Assembly (NCBI GenBank): GCA_948474755.1
Contig: CAOLHI010001311.1
Span: forward strand, 372,001-436,000
DNA from: Ctenosaura bakeri
Taxonomy: Eukaryota > Chordata > Lepidosauria > Squamata > Iguanidae
Direction: 5' to 3'
DNA length: 64,000 bases
Shown here: piece by piece, positions 10,286 through 20,581 of the stretch
Layout: each line of letters opens with the position of its first letter
Position numbering within the stretch: the stretch's first letter is position 1
Translations under genes and position numbers: made by a program
The notes under the pieces: model-generated
Databases searched by the model: none
Told to the model about the DNA's origin: nothing
What the model saw: only the letters and a program-made list of their open reading frames with translations

Positions 10286-11692
10286 AGAATCATAGAATCA
10301 TAGAAATGTAGAGTTGGAAGAGACCACAGGGGCCATCCAGTCCAACCCCCTGCCATGCAGGAACACCCTCAAAGCACTCCCGACAGATGGCCATCAAGCC
10401 TCTGCTTAAAAACCTCCAAGGAAGGAGAGTCCACTACACTCCGAGGCAGCAGATTCCATTGCCGGACAGCCCTGACTGTCAGGAAGTTCTTCCTGAGGTT
10501 CAGGTGGAATCTCCTTTCCTGCAGCTTGAATCCATTGCTCCTTGTCCTGGTCTCTGGAGCAGCAGAAAACAAGCCCTCTCTCTCCTCTACGTGGCATCCC
10601 TTCAAATATTTAAACATAGCTATCATGTCCCCTCTTAACCTTCTCTTCTGTAGACTAAACATACCCAGCTCTCTAAGTCTATGCTCATAGGGCATGGCTT
10701 CCAGGCCTCTCACCATTTTGGTCGCCCTCCTCTGGACTTGCTCCAGCTTGTCAATATCCTTCTTGAATTGGGGTGCCCAGAACTGGACACAGTATTCAAG
10801 ATGGGGTCTAACCAAAGCAGAGTAGAGTGGTACCAGTACCTCTTTCGATCTAGACACCATACTCCTATTGATGCAGCCAAGAATTGCATTGGCTTTCTTG
10901 GCCGCCGCATCACACTGCTGACTCATGTTCAGCTTGTGATCTATGAAGACTCCTAGATCCCTTTCACACGTACTGCTATCCAGCCACGTGTCCCGCATCC
11001 TATCTTTCTGTATTCCATTTTTTCTACCTAAGTGTAGGACCTTACACTTCTCTCTGTTGAATTTCATTTTGTTCGCCTTGGCCCAGCTCTCCAATCTATC
11101 CAGGTCATTTTGAATTTTGATCCTGTCCTCTGGCGTATTAGCAACCCCTCCCAATTTGGTATCATCTGCAAATTTGATGAGCATGTCCTCTATTCCTTCA
11201 TCCAAGTCATTGATAAAAATATTGAACAGCACTGGGCCCAGGACAGAACCCTGTGGCACCCCACTAGTCACTTCTCTCCAGGATGAAAAGCAGCCATTCG
11301 TGATCACCCTTTGGGTTTGGTCGGTCAACCAATTACAAATCCAACTAACAGTAGCCCTGTCCAGCCCACATTTTACTAGCTTCATTGCAAGAATGTCATG
11401 GGGAACTTTGTCGAAGGCCTTACTGAAATTGAGATATGCTACATCCACAGCATTCCCTTCATCTATCAAGCTAGTAACTCTATCATAAAAGGAGATAAGC
11501 TTAGTCTGGCATGACTTATTTTTGAGAAATCCATGTTGACTTCTCGTGATTACTGCATTGCTTTCTAAATGATTAGAAACTGACTGCTTAATGATCTGCT
11601 CCAGGATCTTTCTGGGTACTGATGTCAGGCTGACTGGGCGATAATTATTTGGGTCCTCTTTTTTCCCTTCTTGAAGATGGGGATAACATTTG
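10286..11692 (-). mobile_element. CR1 LINE, 5'-truncated
   Basis: The 3' end lies at the left, with the CR1-type octamer repeat AGAATCATAGAATCATAG, followed by the conserved 3' UTR (GTTGGAAGAGACCAC, GGCCATCCAGTCCAACC). The coding part covers the reverse transcriptase and the downstream region. Similarity to the CR1 at 24909 ends near 11692, where this copy is truncated. No TSD is expected for CR1 and none is seen. Confidence 0.92.
10369..11692 (-). pseudogene. CR1 ORF2 fragment with open reverse transcriptase frame
   Basis: This encodes the RT of a CR1 element, the enzyme that copies the element's RNA at the insertion site. The frame stays open for about 440 codons. Motifs in order: [10 protein letters not shown] (residues ~21-30), [10 protein letters not shown] (~94-103, first catalytic aspartate), [11 protein letters not shown] (~149-159) and KFADDTK (~179-185, catalytic FADD). 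The C-terminal region has [13 protein letters not shown] and RRATKMVRG, and the stop is at the left end just before the 3' UTR. The endonuclease and the start codon are missing because of 5' truncation. The few codons to the right of 11692 in the same frame are flanking DNA. No stop or frameshift is seen, so the insertion is relatively young. Confidence 0.9.
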
Positions 11693-11724
11693 TCCAGAGC
11701 ATTATCCAAAGCAAAAGAGAATGC

Positions 11725-11744
11725 AAGAGAGTCTTCTATTACTT
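11725..11744. repeat. Left target-site duplication of a short L1-like insertion
   Basis: AAGAGAGTCTTCTATTACTT, 20 bp, is repeated exactly at 11817-11836. Confidence 0.85.
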
Positions 11745-11816
11745 TTTTTTTTAATTTTTTTAAATTTTTATTAATTATATAACTAAATCACAAATACAAA
11801 ACAAGAAAAAAAAATT
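11745..11816 (-). mobile_element. 72-bp LINE 3' end with poly(A), minus strand
   Basis: Read on the minus strand, this insert ends in AATAAAAATTT and an A-rich tail. It sits between exact 20-bp duplications. It is therefore an extremely 5'-truncated target-primed insertion, most likely mobilised by L1. The source family cannot be told from 72 bp. Confidence 0.75.
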
Positions 11817-11836
11817 AAGAGAGTCTTCTATTACTT
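11817..11836. repeat. Right target-site duplication of the short L1-like insertion
   Basis: Exact copy of 11725-11744. Confidence 0.85.
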
Positions 11837-12497
11837 GGGCTAACAATAACCTGCTCAAAGTTAGCTATGTCATTAGTATAATCTCCTGTTCAACAGAATT
11901 GTATAGTTATAATTGGATAGCTTCCATCATTAAAACTATAGAAGATGTCTCACCAGATTCCCTACAATTTGTATTTGAGTGCATTTGATCATTCAGAGAG
12001 CTTCTTCATATAATCATGATGGTGAATTGCCCTCCCTCCCTGCTATTGGGAAATATTAGACATTTTCCAGCTTATTAGCATTTTCCAAACTCAAAAGTTA
12101 AGACAGTCTTTTTTTTAACAGTTTAGTTGGTTCATGACAGTCTCAGCCACTTTCCTCCTGTCAAATTACATTAATTGATGCAACAGAGACAATATGAGTT
12201 AAGAGCTGGGAAGAAATGCACACAGCTTGATCTTCCCCATAGTATGATAATCTGTGTCAGTGGGGCACTCAAGCAGTGGGCAACTCAGTTGGAAAGAAAC
12301 TAATATAGGCTTCTCACCACCTTGAGTGGTGCAGATAAAGAAGAGAGACAGATAGATAGGCATTCTTTTCCATAATTGCAAATTAAGAGTTTTGGGGAGC
12401 TTTCTAGTCAGAAAACTTACCATCCTGAATCCAGTTATAGGCTTAACACCAAACCAAACAATCTAAGATTGTCAGTGTCACATCTTACACTTTATAC
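11837..12497. other. No recognisable feature
   Basis: No repeat similarity or plausible exon seen. Confidence 0.5.
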
Positions 12498-12876
12498 CAG
12501 AGGTAGGCCATGGTGGAGGGCTGGGGGGACCATTAGGCCTCCTTAAAAAAAAAAAAAAAAAGGCCTTCAAACACCCTCTGGGGGTATGGGGACACTTTCT
12601 TCATGTTTTAAGCCACCCTTGGCTATTATGTTCAGGAGACTTTTTTTTTAGCAACAGGGTAGTGAGCAGAAATTACTTCCTAGTCACTATTTTTTAAAAG
12701 CCATTCCTATGCCTAAATTGGCCAAACTCCTCTCCTAAATTTAGTGAAATGTCCCATGCCTTCTACAGAGGAGGTTGGAGACAACAATGCTTTTGATGGC
12801 TGAGGGGCCTTGGGGGCCATGAAAACAGTCCTAGGGGATCACGTATGGCCTGTGGGCCATACTTTATCCACCCTTG
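12498..12876. mobile_element. Possible hAT-like MITE
   Basis: The left end CAGAGGTAGGCCATGG and the right end GGGCCATACTTTATCCACCCTTG resemble hAT ends of the CAGGGGTGGGCAACC type in inverted orientation. The 8-bp flanks do not match, so the duplication is lost or the ends are misjudged. An A17 run lies at 12545-12561. No coding capacity. Confidence 0.45.
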
Positions 12877-13872
12877 TTTTTTCATGAATTGCAGAAGTCA
12901 TAATTAGCATTCATATCATAGCAACACTTGGGTTTCCCTATGTTTGTTAAGTTTGCTAAAAGTTGGAGAGCAATTAACACCCACAAAACAAAGAGGTTTA
13001 TGGAGAAGTAATTTAAGACACGGTAGCCAGGACACCAACATGGATATAAAATTACAAGACGCTGAATTAAACACACTTTTTAGCTGTGATGTGACATCAT
13101 CTATTGCTATTTTGGGAAACTCTGTGATTCATATGTCATTGTCACTAGAAAACAACAAAATGGGTAAACACATTGAGCCTGGTGTGAGCAACAAGAACCT
13201 GTAGCTTTGGATCTCACAAGGGATGTAACAAGGCAGTGCATTCTACATATAGGAAATGACTCTGATAAATAATTTATGACTTCTCCAAATAATCTCTACA
13301 AACATGTTCAAAATCATCTTAGCAAAGCCAGCAGATAGAGTCAAAATATTCTGCAATCAAGCTTCTTCATGGTGCAGCTGAAGACACAAAATATCATGTT
13401 GTCTCTTACTGAAAGTTCATGACAGCACCATTGGTCTATTCTTAAGCTTCACAAAAGATGAAAAACGAGCTTTTATCCATTTATCTAATATCCATCAACA
13501 CCTGCCATTCATCCTACTTCCTTGCAGACACTTTATTCCAGCAGTGCTGACACAGGGACCTCACTGGTAACAAGCGTGTTTGAAAGGAAATGCATATTCC
13601 GCTTGAACGATGGAGAAACATCAGGCAGAAGAGCAAAAGTGTCTGTAAACAAATGCTTGAGCTTATTGCTGCCTGTTGAATTTACTAACTGACAGTGCTT
13701 CTCTTGGTGCTGTTTTTGTTTTTGTATCTGTTTTTTAATGATGGATTTTTTTAAAAAAAGAGTATAGCAAGAATCTTTTTGGGGAGTTGCAACCTTGAGT
13801 TACACATTTGTAACTGTTTGGTATTCACAATCCCTACAAATTCCTAGTTTAAAGGACAAGTAAGGACTTTGA
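12877..13872. other. No recognisable feature
   Basis: AT-rich single-copy-looking DNA. No exon or repeat that I can support. Confidence 0.5.
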
Positions 13873-14154
13873 AAGACTCCCAGTCCCCACTTACTGACAC
13901 TCAACCAGTGCAATCAATGAGGACCCATTCTACTGCCTCTTGGGAAGCAGCTACCAGATGTTCCCACTCCTCCTCGCATGTGCAATCTCCAGTGCAAGGG
14001 GAAATTGCATTGGGTACCTCACTTCTGCATGTTGCAGTAGAACTGCTGACAGGAGAGAGTAGCAACATTAGTCAGCAGCTTACCAAGGAACAAGGGAATG
14101 GATCCTTGTCAATCACAGTGGCTGCTTCCCAGTAAAGCAGGGACTGGGGAGTCA
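13873..14154. repeat. Imperfect inverted repeat, possible old palindromic MITE
   Basis: GACTCCCAGTCCC near the left end pairs with GGGACTGGGGAGTC at the right end. Further in, GGGAAGCAGC pairs with GCTGCTTCCC and CCCATTC with GAATGGATCC. The arms are only partly complementary and no TSD is visible. It contains an 88-codon frame with no family resemblance. Confidence 0.4.
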
Positions 14155-14344
14155 GACAAAGAGTAACTGAATAGCCATACAATCAAGATAGTACTACATT
14201 CATAACTCCTGAAAAGGGTTCTGGCCTATATATTTTGCATGTTGCTTTTAGAGGGGAGTATACACTTTGTGAAGCACAGTGACCAAACATACTAAGTAGG
14301 GATGGAACAACCATTTAAGGCAGAGGTACTCAAATATGAGAAGA

Positions 14345-14512
14345 TTCCATAATGAGTGGAGGAATACTTTCTTAATATCTAAAAGGTCAAAGGTTCAATT
14401 CCTGGCATTTCCAGGTAGAACTAAGAAAGGGGGCTTCCTGTCGGAGCTGACAACATTGAGTTAGATATACCAGTGCTCTGACCCAGTGCAAGGCAGCTTC
14501 TTATATTCCTAT
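14345..14512 (+). mobile_element. tRNA-derived SINE remnant, second family
   Basis: Contains GGTTCAATTCCTGGCATTTCC (box B-like GGTTCAATTCC) followed by CAGGTAGAACTAAGAAAG and a tail GACCCAGTGCAAGGCAGCTTC. This block order is familiar from squamate tRNA-derived SINEs. Box A is degraded. Confidence 0.5.
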
Positions 14513-15088
14513 CAAGGGTGTGCTAACGGAAGACAAAAAGGCACACATTGATTGCAGCCCCCATAGTGATAAGACAAGATCCAAAACAATACCAAAAAAC
14601 ATTCTGAGGGGCTTTGAAAAGAAGGTAGATAAAGTAAAGAATCTTTCATGGAGGAAGAATATTTCTGGGAGCTGGAGAGGACATACTTCTTTCACAACAC
14701 TACCTCCTTCTCACATTTCTCCCATGCTTCTAGAAAAAGAGTAGTCTTATAAGTGTGTGTCTCAAAGATCAGATGCATCTACCGTAATGGGTAAGTGGAC
14801 TACTAGTCTGACTCATTATAAAGCACCTTTCTATGATGTAGACTGGAGTCAATTAACTCAGACTCAAGTCAGATTTAAGTCACTTCAGTGACTCGACATG
14901 GGCTTGACTCAGCAATAAATGATTCTCTGATTCAATTCAACATGTGGTTTCTATATTTTTAGTGACTGACTTGCTGCCCTTCGTTCTATAATATAACACA
15001 TTCATCCAGAAGCCTTATAACTTTGAACAACACTTCAATCCCTTTTTGCCTGCTGGTCTGGCCTGATCTGTCTCAAAGTGTGGGTGAA

Positions 15089-15285
15089 TTTCTCAGAGGG
15101 GAACAGCAAATGGATTAGGCAACAGGCTTGAGGCAGGGTTGAGATCCCCTCAGCATCCTTTCTTCACTGCATATCATAATAGCCTTCTAAAACATTTCTT
15201 AAAAGCAGAAGGTGAGACTTACCCCCAATGTGCAGATCATATTTCTCAGAGGGGAACAGCAAATGTGTTAGGCAATGGGTTTGAG
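15089..15285 (+). repeat. Two copies of a ~45-bp block, 153 bp apart
   Basis: TTTCTCAGAGGGGAACAGCAA with the following ~25 bp occurs at 15089-15133 and again at 15242-15286, with a few changes. It lies inside the hAT-like element. Confidence 0.75.
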
Positions 15286-15330
15286 GAGGAAGGATCCTTC
15301 CCTGTAAAGCCTTTGAAGCTTTGGTAATGG

Positions 15331-15548
15331 GGAGTAAGAAGGACCCTATTCCCCACTTCCAAAGCTGCAGACTCTTTTATGCCCACTGACACGAAAGCAC
15401 CCAGCTTGAGGAAGGGGGAGTAAGAAAGATCCTATTCCCCACTTCTGAAGCCACAGACTCTTTTATGCCCATTGACATTAAAGCCTCCAGCTTCAGGAAG
15501 GGGGAGTGAGAAGGATCTTATTCCTCACTTCAGAAGCTGCAGATGGCA
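15331..15548 (+). repeat. 86-bp tandem repeat, about 2.5 copies
   Basis: Units start at 15331, 15417 and 15503, exactly 86 bp apart, each beginning GGAGT(A/G)AGAA. The shared body includes TATTCCCCACTTC and CAGACTCTTTTATGCCC. Divergence between units is modest, so the array is not ancient. Confidence 0.85.
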
Positions 15549-15743
15549 AAACTGCAAACATGGAGGGCTGACTCTACTTAAATTGTTAAAACTGACTTCA
15601 TTCAACTCTGTCCGAAATTCTGGAATATAGATTGGGGTATAAAGTTGGCTCCTAGACTTGAAAGTACCTTACAAGGACTTGAGACTTGAAGTTAGAGACT
15701 TGAGACTTGACCTGAGCCTTGGAGTAAAAGATCTACATCACTG

Positions 15744-17889
15744 CTTTCTATGTTCTCTACAAAAGCATATGATTGCTCATATGACTGTGATGCATACAGC
15801 TCACCTCAAGCAGGCAATTTACATCATTTTGGCCAGTCCTACTTTACCTAAGGCTGTACTGTAGTAACTACTTTTTATAACCTGAGATCTTCTAGGCCAA
15901 CATTGTTTCTAGCACCTATGGCTTGGGCTGCATCACCCTTCACCCCCACCAAAAAAAAAAAAAAACAAGACAAAAAGCTGAAAAATGTATTGTTTTGAAT
16001 AAAGAGAAATGTTGCATCTTAGTGCTACATGAAAGTAACAAGGGAAAACATCTTCAAGAGCAGCATGAAACTGAAATCAGTTGCACAGGAAATGTTCAAC
16101 GAAAAGAACAAGAACAGTGCATCAGTAACCATGATACCACATTTGTTCAATGAAATGAAATTTTAAAAGCTTCCAAGACATTTTTACTATAAAATTCTAA
16201 CAGTAAAATATGCCCTTAAAGAAGAAGCACACCCACTTATGGCTGAAATACAAAATACAGTGAAGTTGAAAGAAAAGCTAGGGGAGGGGTGGCATCATTT
16301 TCGTGAAATGGATGAAAGATGCAACTGTTTGGCATACGAAGCCACACAAGCAATCCTCATTGATCGCAGTGCTAAGGCTTACTTAATCAACTCTGTTACC
16401 ACAAAATATATCCTTTTTCTAAATGCTTTCAGAAAATGTGATGTATCTGTCACCCTGAAAAACTATGACTAATGGCCAACTTATATATTTTCTAAGAGCT
16501 TTATAACACGAGGCAAGAAATCATACTTACAGCTGGATAACAGAATCTTTGATGGGGATTTATCACATGACGTTATTGTCATTCTATTGATCTCCTGTGG
16601 GAGATCATTTGGAAAACATTTTTTTTTAACATCAAAAATTCATTAATGACTTCCTCTTCCACTTTTCCTGTGAATTTCCTGTGAAAAAGTTCAATTGCAC
16701 TTCTATGATGAATTTGCTCCCTGCCCAACCACCTCCATTTCCAGCCCCATTTTGGAGCTTCTTTGTTTTTCTTTCTCTCCCTCTTTCTCCCTCTCTCATC
16801 CACCAACCCCCCCTCCACTCACATTCACATATGTCTGGAAATATAAGTGGAAAAGAGTCTTGAAGTTTAAGAAAGCATTTTTTTAAAAGTAATCCATTAC
16901 CGGTAATTCTTCCTTTCTTCTACTTTCAGGCTTAACCAATCACTGCAGATGAAACCCAGCATCTATGAGAGAGACAGATCAGTAGGTGCTAGATTTCATC
17001 CACCAGCAATGAATTCAATCTGAATCTTCTGCTGGTCTCTCCATTAGGAAGCACACACACACACCTGAACAAAAGACTTTTAAAATGTTAAGCTGTTTTC
17101 ATTTATATTTTGAGGGAGAGTTATGTGTATGTGCACATGCACATATTCATGACAAGTTAGAACAAGGGACAGAGATGATGTCTTGGATGAGGTAATGGGG
17201 GGCAAGTCCCAAATGCTGTGTGTCATAAGCCTTCAGCACAAGCAAATTCTGTAATCCTTGCATGATTCTGAAGGTGCAAAACCAAACAGACCAATTCAAT
17301 AGCATTTTTTAATAATGTAATTTTATCAGAACAGCCTAGTCTGATAAAGTCCTAAATCTAAACAAATAAATAATATTGGAAAGTAGGCTGCGGTCTTCAC
17401 AATCTGCACTATTCAGAATTGTCTGTCATTTCCTTTCAGATTACATCTGTTATTTCAGACCGCATGTAATTTTTTCAATCTGTTAACATGATCTCAAATA
17501 ACATCAAGATGATTGTCCCACTTTGCCCAAGCTAAGCTTGAAAAGTTCCTTTTACAAAGTAAAATTACTACAAAAATTACAGGTATACTAGAAAAGGAGT
17601 GATTTAAGTTGCATTTTTAATTTTGTGTCATGCAGTTCCCAGGGAAATAAATTCATTACAGGAAGTTTGTTATTTGTGACTACTTTCTCTAACCTCTGTC
17701 ACTAAGTTCCAGAAGTTAAAGCTAGCTGAATATGATTGCATATCTTGGTTGCATTCCCTGCTGATTATGCTAAGTGACATTCTTGGTTGTTTTCTTCAGA
17801 CCCTTCCACACTTGCAAGATAAAATTTTCAGTATTTCAAGGCCATCATATGGGATGTGGGAAATTAAAATTTACACACACATGCATACA
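15744..17889. other. No recognisable gene
   Basis: About 2.1 kb with an A-rich run at 15951-15965 and a pyrimidine-rich run near 16765-16815. Short frames only. Confidence 0.5.
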
Positions 17890-18345
17890 GGTATGATTGA
17901 GGTGTACAAAGTTTCAGCAGTGGCCAGGGGTGTATTTGCACAGTTAAAACTTGTGCACCAGCTGTGCCTGTTCCTTGACATGTCAGATCTGGCTACAGTG
18001 ACGCACGCCTTGATTATCTCTCATTTGGACTATTGTACTGCACTGTATGTGGGGTTGCTGTTGGAAACTGTTTGGAAACTTGAATGGTTCAAAATGTGGC
18101 AGCCAGAATGCTGACTGGGGCCAGTTACAGAGAGCACATAACTTCCTTGTTAAAACAGTTTCACTGGCTACCTGTCTGTTTCTGGGCACAATTCAAAGTG
18201 CTAGTCAAGACCTATAAAGCCCTGTACCTTTTATGTCCAGACTATTTGAAAAACTGGATCCCCCTTTATGAACCTGCTAGAGTCCTTAGATCCACAGGGG
18301 AAGGCTTTCCTTCATGCCATATTCAGGCCATAAACTCCTCATTCT
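17890..18345 (+). pseudogene. L2-type LINE ORF2 remnant (C-terminal region)
   Basis: Translation gives a block starting about 17985 with THALIISHLDYCTALYVG. A shift to another frame at about 18084 then gives QNVAARMLTG, REHITSLLKQFHWLPV and FKVLVKTYKAL. This order is the hallmark of the region after the RT in L2/CR1-group LINEs. The frameshift between the two blocks and the loss of both ends make it a dead copy. Confidence 0.85.
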
Positions 18346-18565
18346 TGGAGAAAGCGTTCTTATGATGAATGACACAACAAGAACAGTCAAGTCATCAGTC
18401 TTTCCATTTGGTGTGTATCTTTGGTTGGGTAGATTTCCATCAAATTTTCACAAATTTTCACAAATTTGCATGTTCACCAAGGCAATATCTTCCAGAAAAT
18501 CCAATGAAAATGTAAAACGTTGACCTGAGACTGTAGAGAGGTTGTAGAGTATATACAAATTATAT

Positions 18566-18785
18566 AAGAACCAGTGTGGTGTAGTCGTTTGAGCACTGGA
18601 CTACAATCCTGGAGATCAGAGTTTGATTCTCTGCTCAGCCATGGAAACCCACTGGGTGACCTTGAGTGCAATACATACCCTTAGCCCCAGAAAAGCCCAT
18701 GATAGGTTTAGCCATAAGTTGGAAATGGTAGGGTAGCCATAAGTTGGAAATGACTTTAAAGTACACAATGACAACGACAACAACA
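18566..18785 (+). mobile_element. tRNA-derived SINE
   Basis: Head AACCAGTGTGGTGTAGTCG (box A region), box B-like AGAGTTTGATTCTC, body CCATGGAAACCCACTGGGTG, and a tail of ACAACGACAACAACAAC. Same family as 406, 39176, 50726 and 55418. It would be transcribed by RNA polymerase III if active. Confidence 0.8.
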
Positions 18786-19861
18786 ACTAAACTATGTACT
18801 AAATAAGGAATTGCTCAAAATGTCAGTCTATTCTGGTTGAGGAGTCAACTTGAGCTCCTTGAGCTTCCTCAGAAAATCTTGAGGAAAGTGCACATTACAA
18901 ATATTTGTCTTTTAAAGTAAGTATAAATGAAATCCTTACTTTTTAAAACATATTTATTGTTAATTTATATGTAGCATGATTTATTCATTTAATATTTATT
19001 CAAAAGAATTATAGCCAGCCTTTGGGGAAACTTCTCTCAAGGCAGCATATGAAATTAGAATCATAAAGTACAATAAAATAATGGTAGATAATAAGACAAT
19101 TCCTGCTAGCTAGCATTATCTACACTAAGGTACCCAATAAACTCATTCAGTTATAGGTGAAGGTGAAAAGGAAAGTCTTTAAGACAAGTGGCAGCAAAGT
19201 GACCTTCCTATTCTTACTTACAGCCTGTGGCCCCAGTTCTGCCCCCTCGCCCTCCCCCCCGACTCCCCTGTATGCTGAAACAGAATTTCCTGTGGAAAAC
19301 ATTTCATCACTCCAGGAAACTTCTAGGAGAAGGTAATGTCTTATTTTTTCAGAATGAGGGTTCCCCCTTCCCCACTTGTCCTCGTATGTCAACAAAGTAG
19401 CCATGAACCTAGCCCTCATTTCAATTTCTTTTCTTAAGAAAAAAAAAGTTGCAGGTTTTAGTCTTCAGAGCATCATGGAGGCTGAACATTGACCATGAAC
19501 TCATCATGAAGCTCATCTGCTTCAGATACAGCATTTTGACAAGTGCAGGTGTACTTCTGAGAAGATCCCATCCTTTCTGCCTAATTGTTCTTACAGGTTG
19601 TTAGAAAAGCAGACCTATTGATGTTAATCTCTGAGTGCTGGCAGGTTAGTATGGTTCAACTAACTTCACAGGTAGTTTCCCAACCAACAATCTGTCTTCA
19701 TAGCATTTTCCAAAGAACATGTTCAACAGTTCTTTACTGCAAAGGCTTACTACCTAATAACAAATATGAGAGAAAAAGGAGAGAAGGGAAATGTAAGCAA
19801 GAAAGATTGTCTTATTGCCCCCCTCCCAAGTGATGCAAGCATGGGCTTACTTACTGAAGGA
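18786..19861. other. No gene; possible LINE 3'-end scrap near 18960-19060
   Basis: ATAGCCAGCCTTTGGGG followed by CTCAAGGCAGCATATG resembles the 3' end shared by L2-type LINEs and SINEs, and also occurs near 41640. The rest shows nothing supported. Confidence 0.4.
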
Positions 19862-20581
19862 TGTGGTAATTAGGAATTATGACAAGGCCTGCTTTTTCTC
19901 CCCACATGGCAGCTCCCCAACCCCAAGTGTTTAAAGCACCTTGCCACTTTATACAGCTCTGCCCTTCCCTTTAAAACACCCTTTAAAACTTCGTGTAAAA
20001 GGGATATAGCCTCTCAATTGTAGCATGGTTTTGTGCAGTTAGAACTACTGAAAATTATTCAGCTGAGTCAAAATCTGCTAAAAAATACTATAATTTTATT
20101 AACAAACAGCATGAAGTTTTGGTTTTCATGTTATGTCCAAGTTTAAATAGATCTTCAGAATGCATTTAGACAGTTTCTTATACCTTTGCATCAGCATAAA
20201 GGCACAGATCTCTCTCACACACAGCCTCTGGCTACCCTTTTGCCAAATATTCATTTTCCAAATCTAGGTCTCCCTCTCTGACCTCTGAAAAGTGGGTTGA
20301 TTTCTCTTCTGCCCCTCTCTAGGCTTTCTCTGAGAAAACAAACCCTTCTTGCTCAATCCCCCTTTGGCTGTCTGAGAAACTCTCTGGCTGAAAGACTCAC
20401 TCTTAACTCTTCTCCCTGGAATCTGACTTCAACCAATTCAGTGTGCCTGCTATTTATACCTTTTACGTCTCAGGCCACCAATCCCTCCTTCACGGTAATG
20501 GGCTGGTTTTCTCTCTGGTGTAGCCATTCTGGTTGCCTGGGCAGCTTCTATGACACCTGGGATCCCCTAGGGTCCATCACA
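19862..20581 (-). mobile_element. Solo LTR of a retrovirus-like element, minus strand
   Basis: The ends are TGTG...CACA in plus orientation. Read on the minus strand it has the order expected of an LTR. GATTGG (a CCAAT box) comes first, then GGTATAAATAGCAGG (a TATA box at 20449-20461). About 350 bp further on is AATAAAATTA (a polyadenylation signal near 20095-20101). It has no internal coding sequence or partner LTR in the window. The flanks do not show a matching short duplication, so the exact ends are less certain than for the other LTRs. Confidence 0.6.

Larger units (their letters stand above)
14831..15743. mobile_element. hAT-like element with GACT/AGTC-rich subterminal repeats
   Basis: The left end reads CTATGATGTAGACTGGAGTC. 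The complement of the right end reads CAGTGATGTAGATC, so the outer ~12 bp are inverted repeats of the CAGTG...hAT type. Inside both ends lie many short copies of ACTCAAGTC / GACTTGAG, for example 14860-14905 and 15680-15716, typical of subterminal transposase-binding clusters. The interior carries duplicated blocks and an 86-bp tandem repeat. The 8-bp flanks do not match. There is no transposase. Confidence 0.5.

Noticed and set aside
11117..11488. Plus-strand frame of 123 codons
   Set aside because: Antisense shadow of the CR1 reverse transcriptase.
15331..15548. CRISPR-like array
   Set aside because: It is a head-to-tail 86-bp tandem repeat without spacers, in a vertebrate context.
18566..18640. 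tRNA gene
   Set aside because: Boxes A and B are recognisable but the cloverleaf is broken and the sequence continues into a SINE body.
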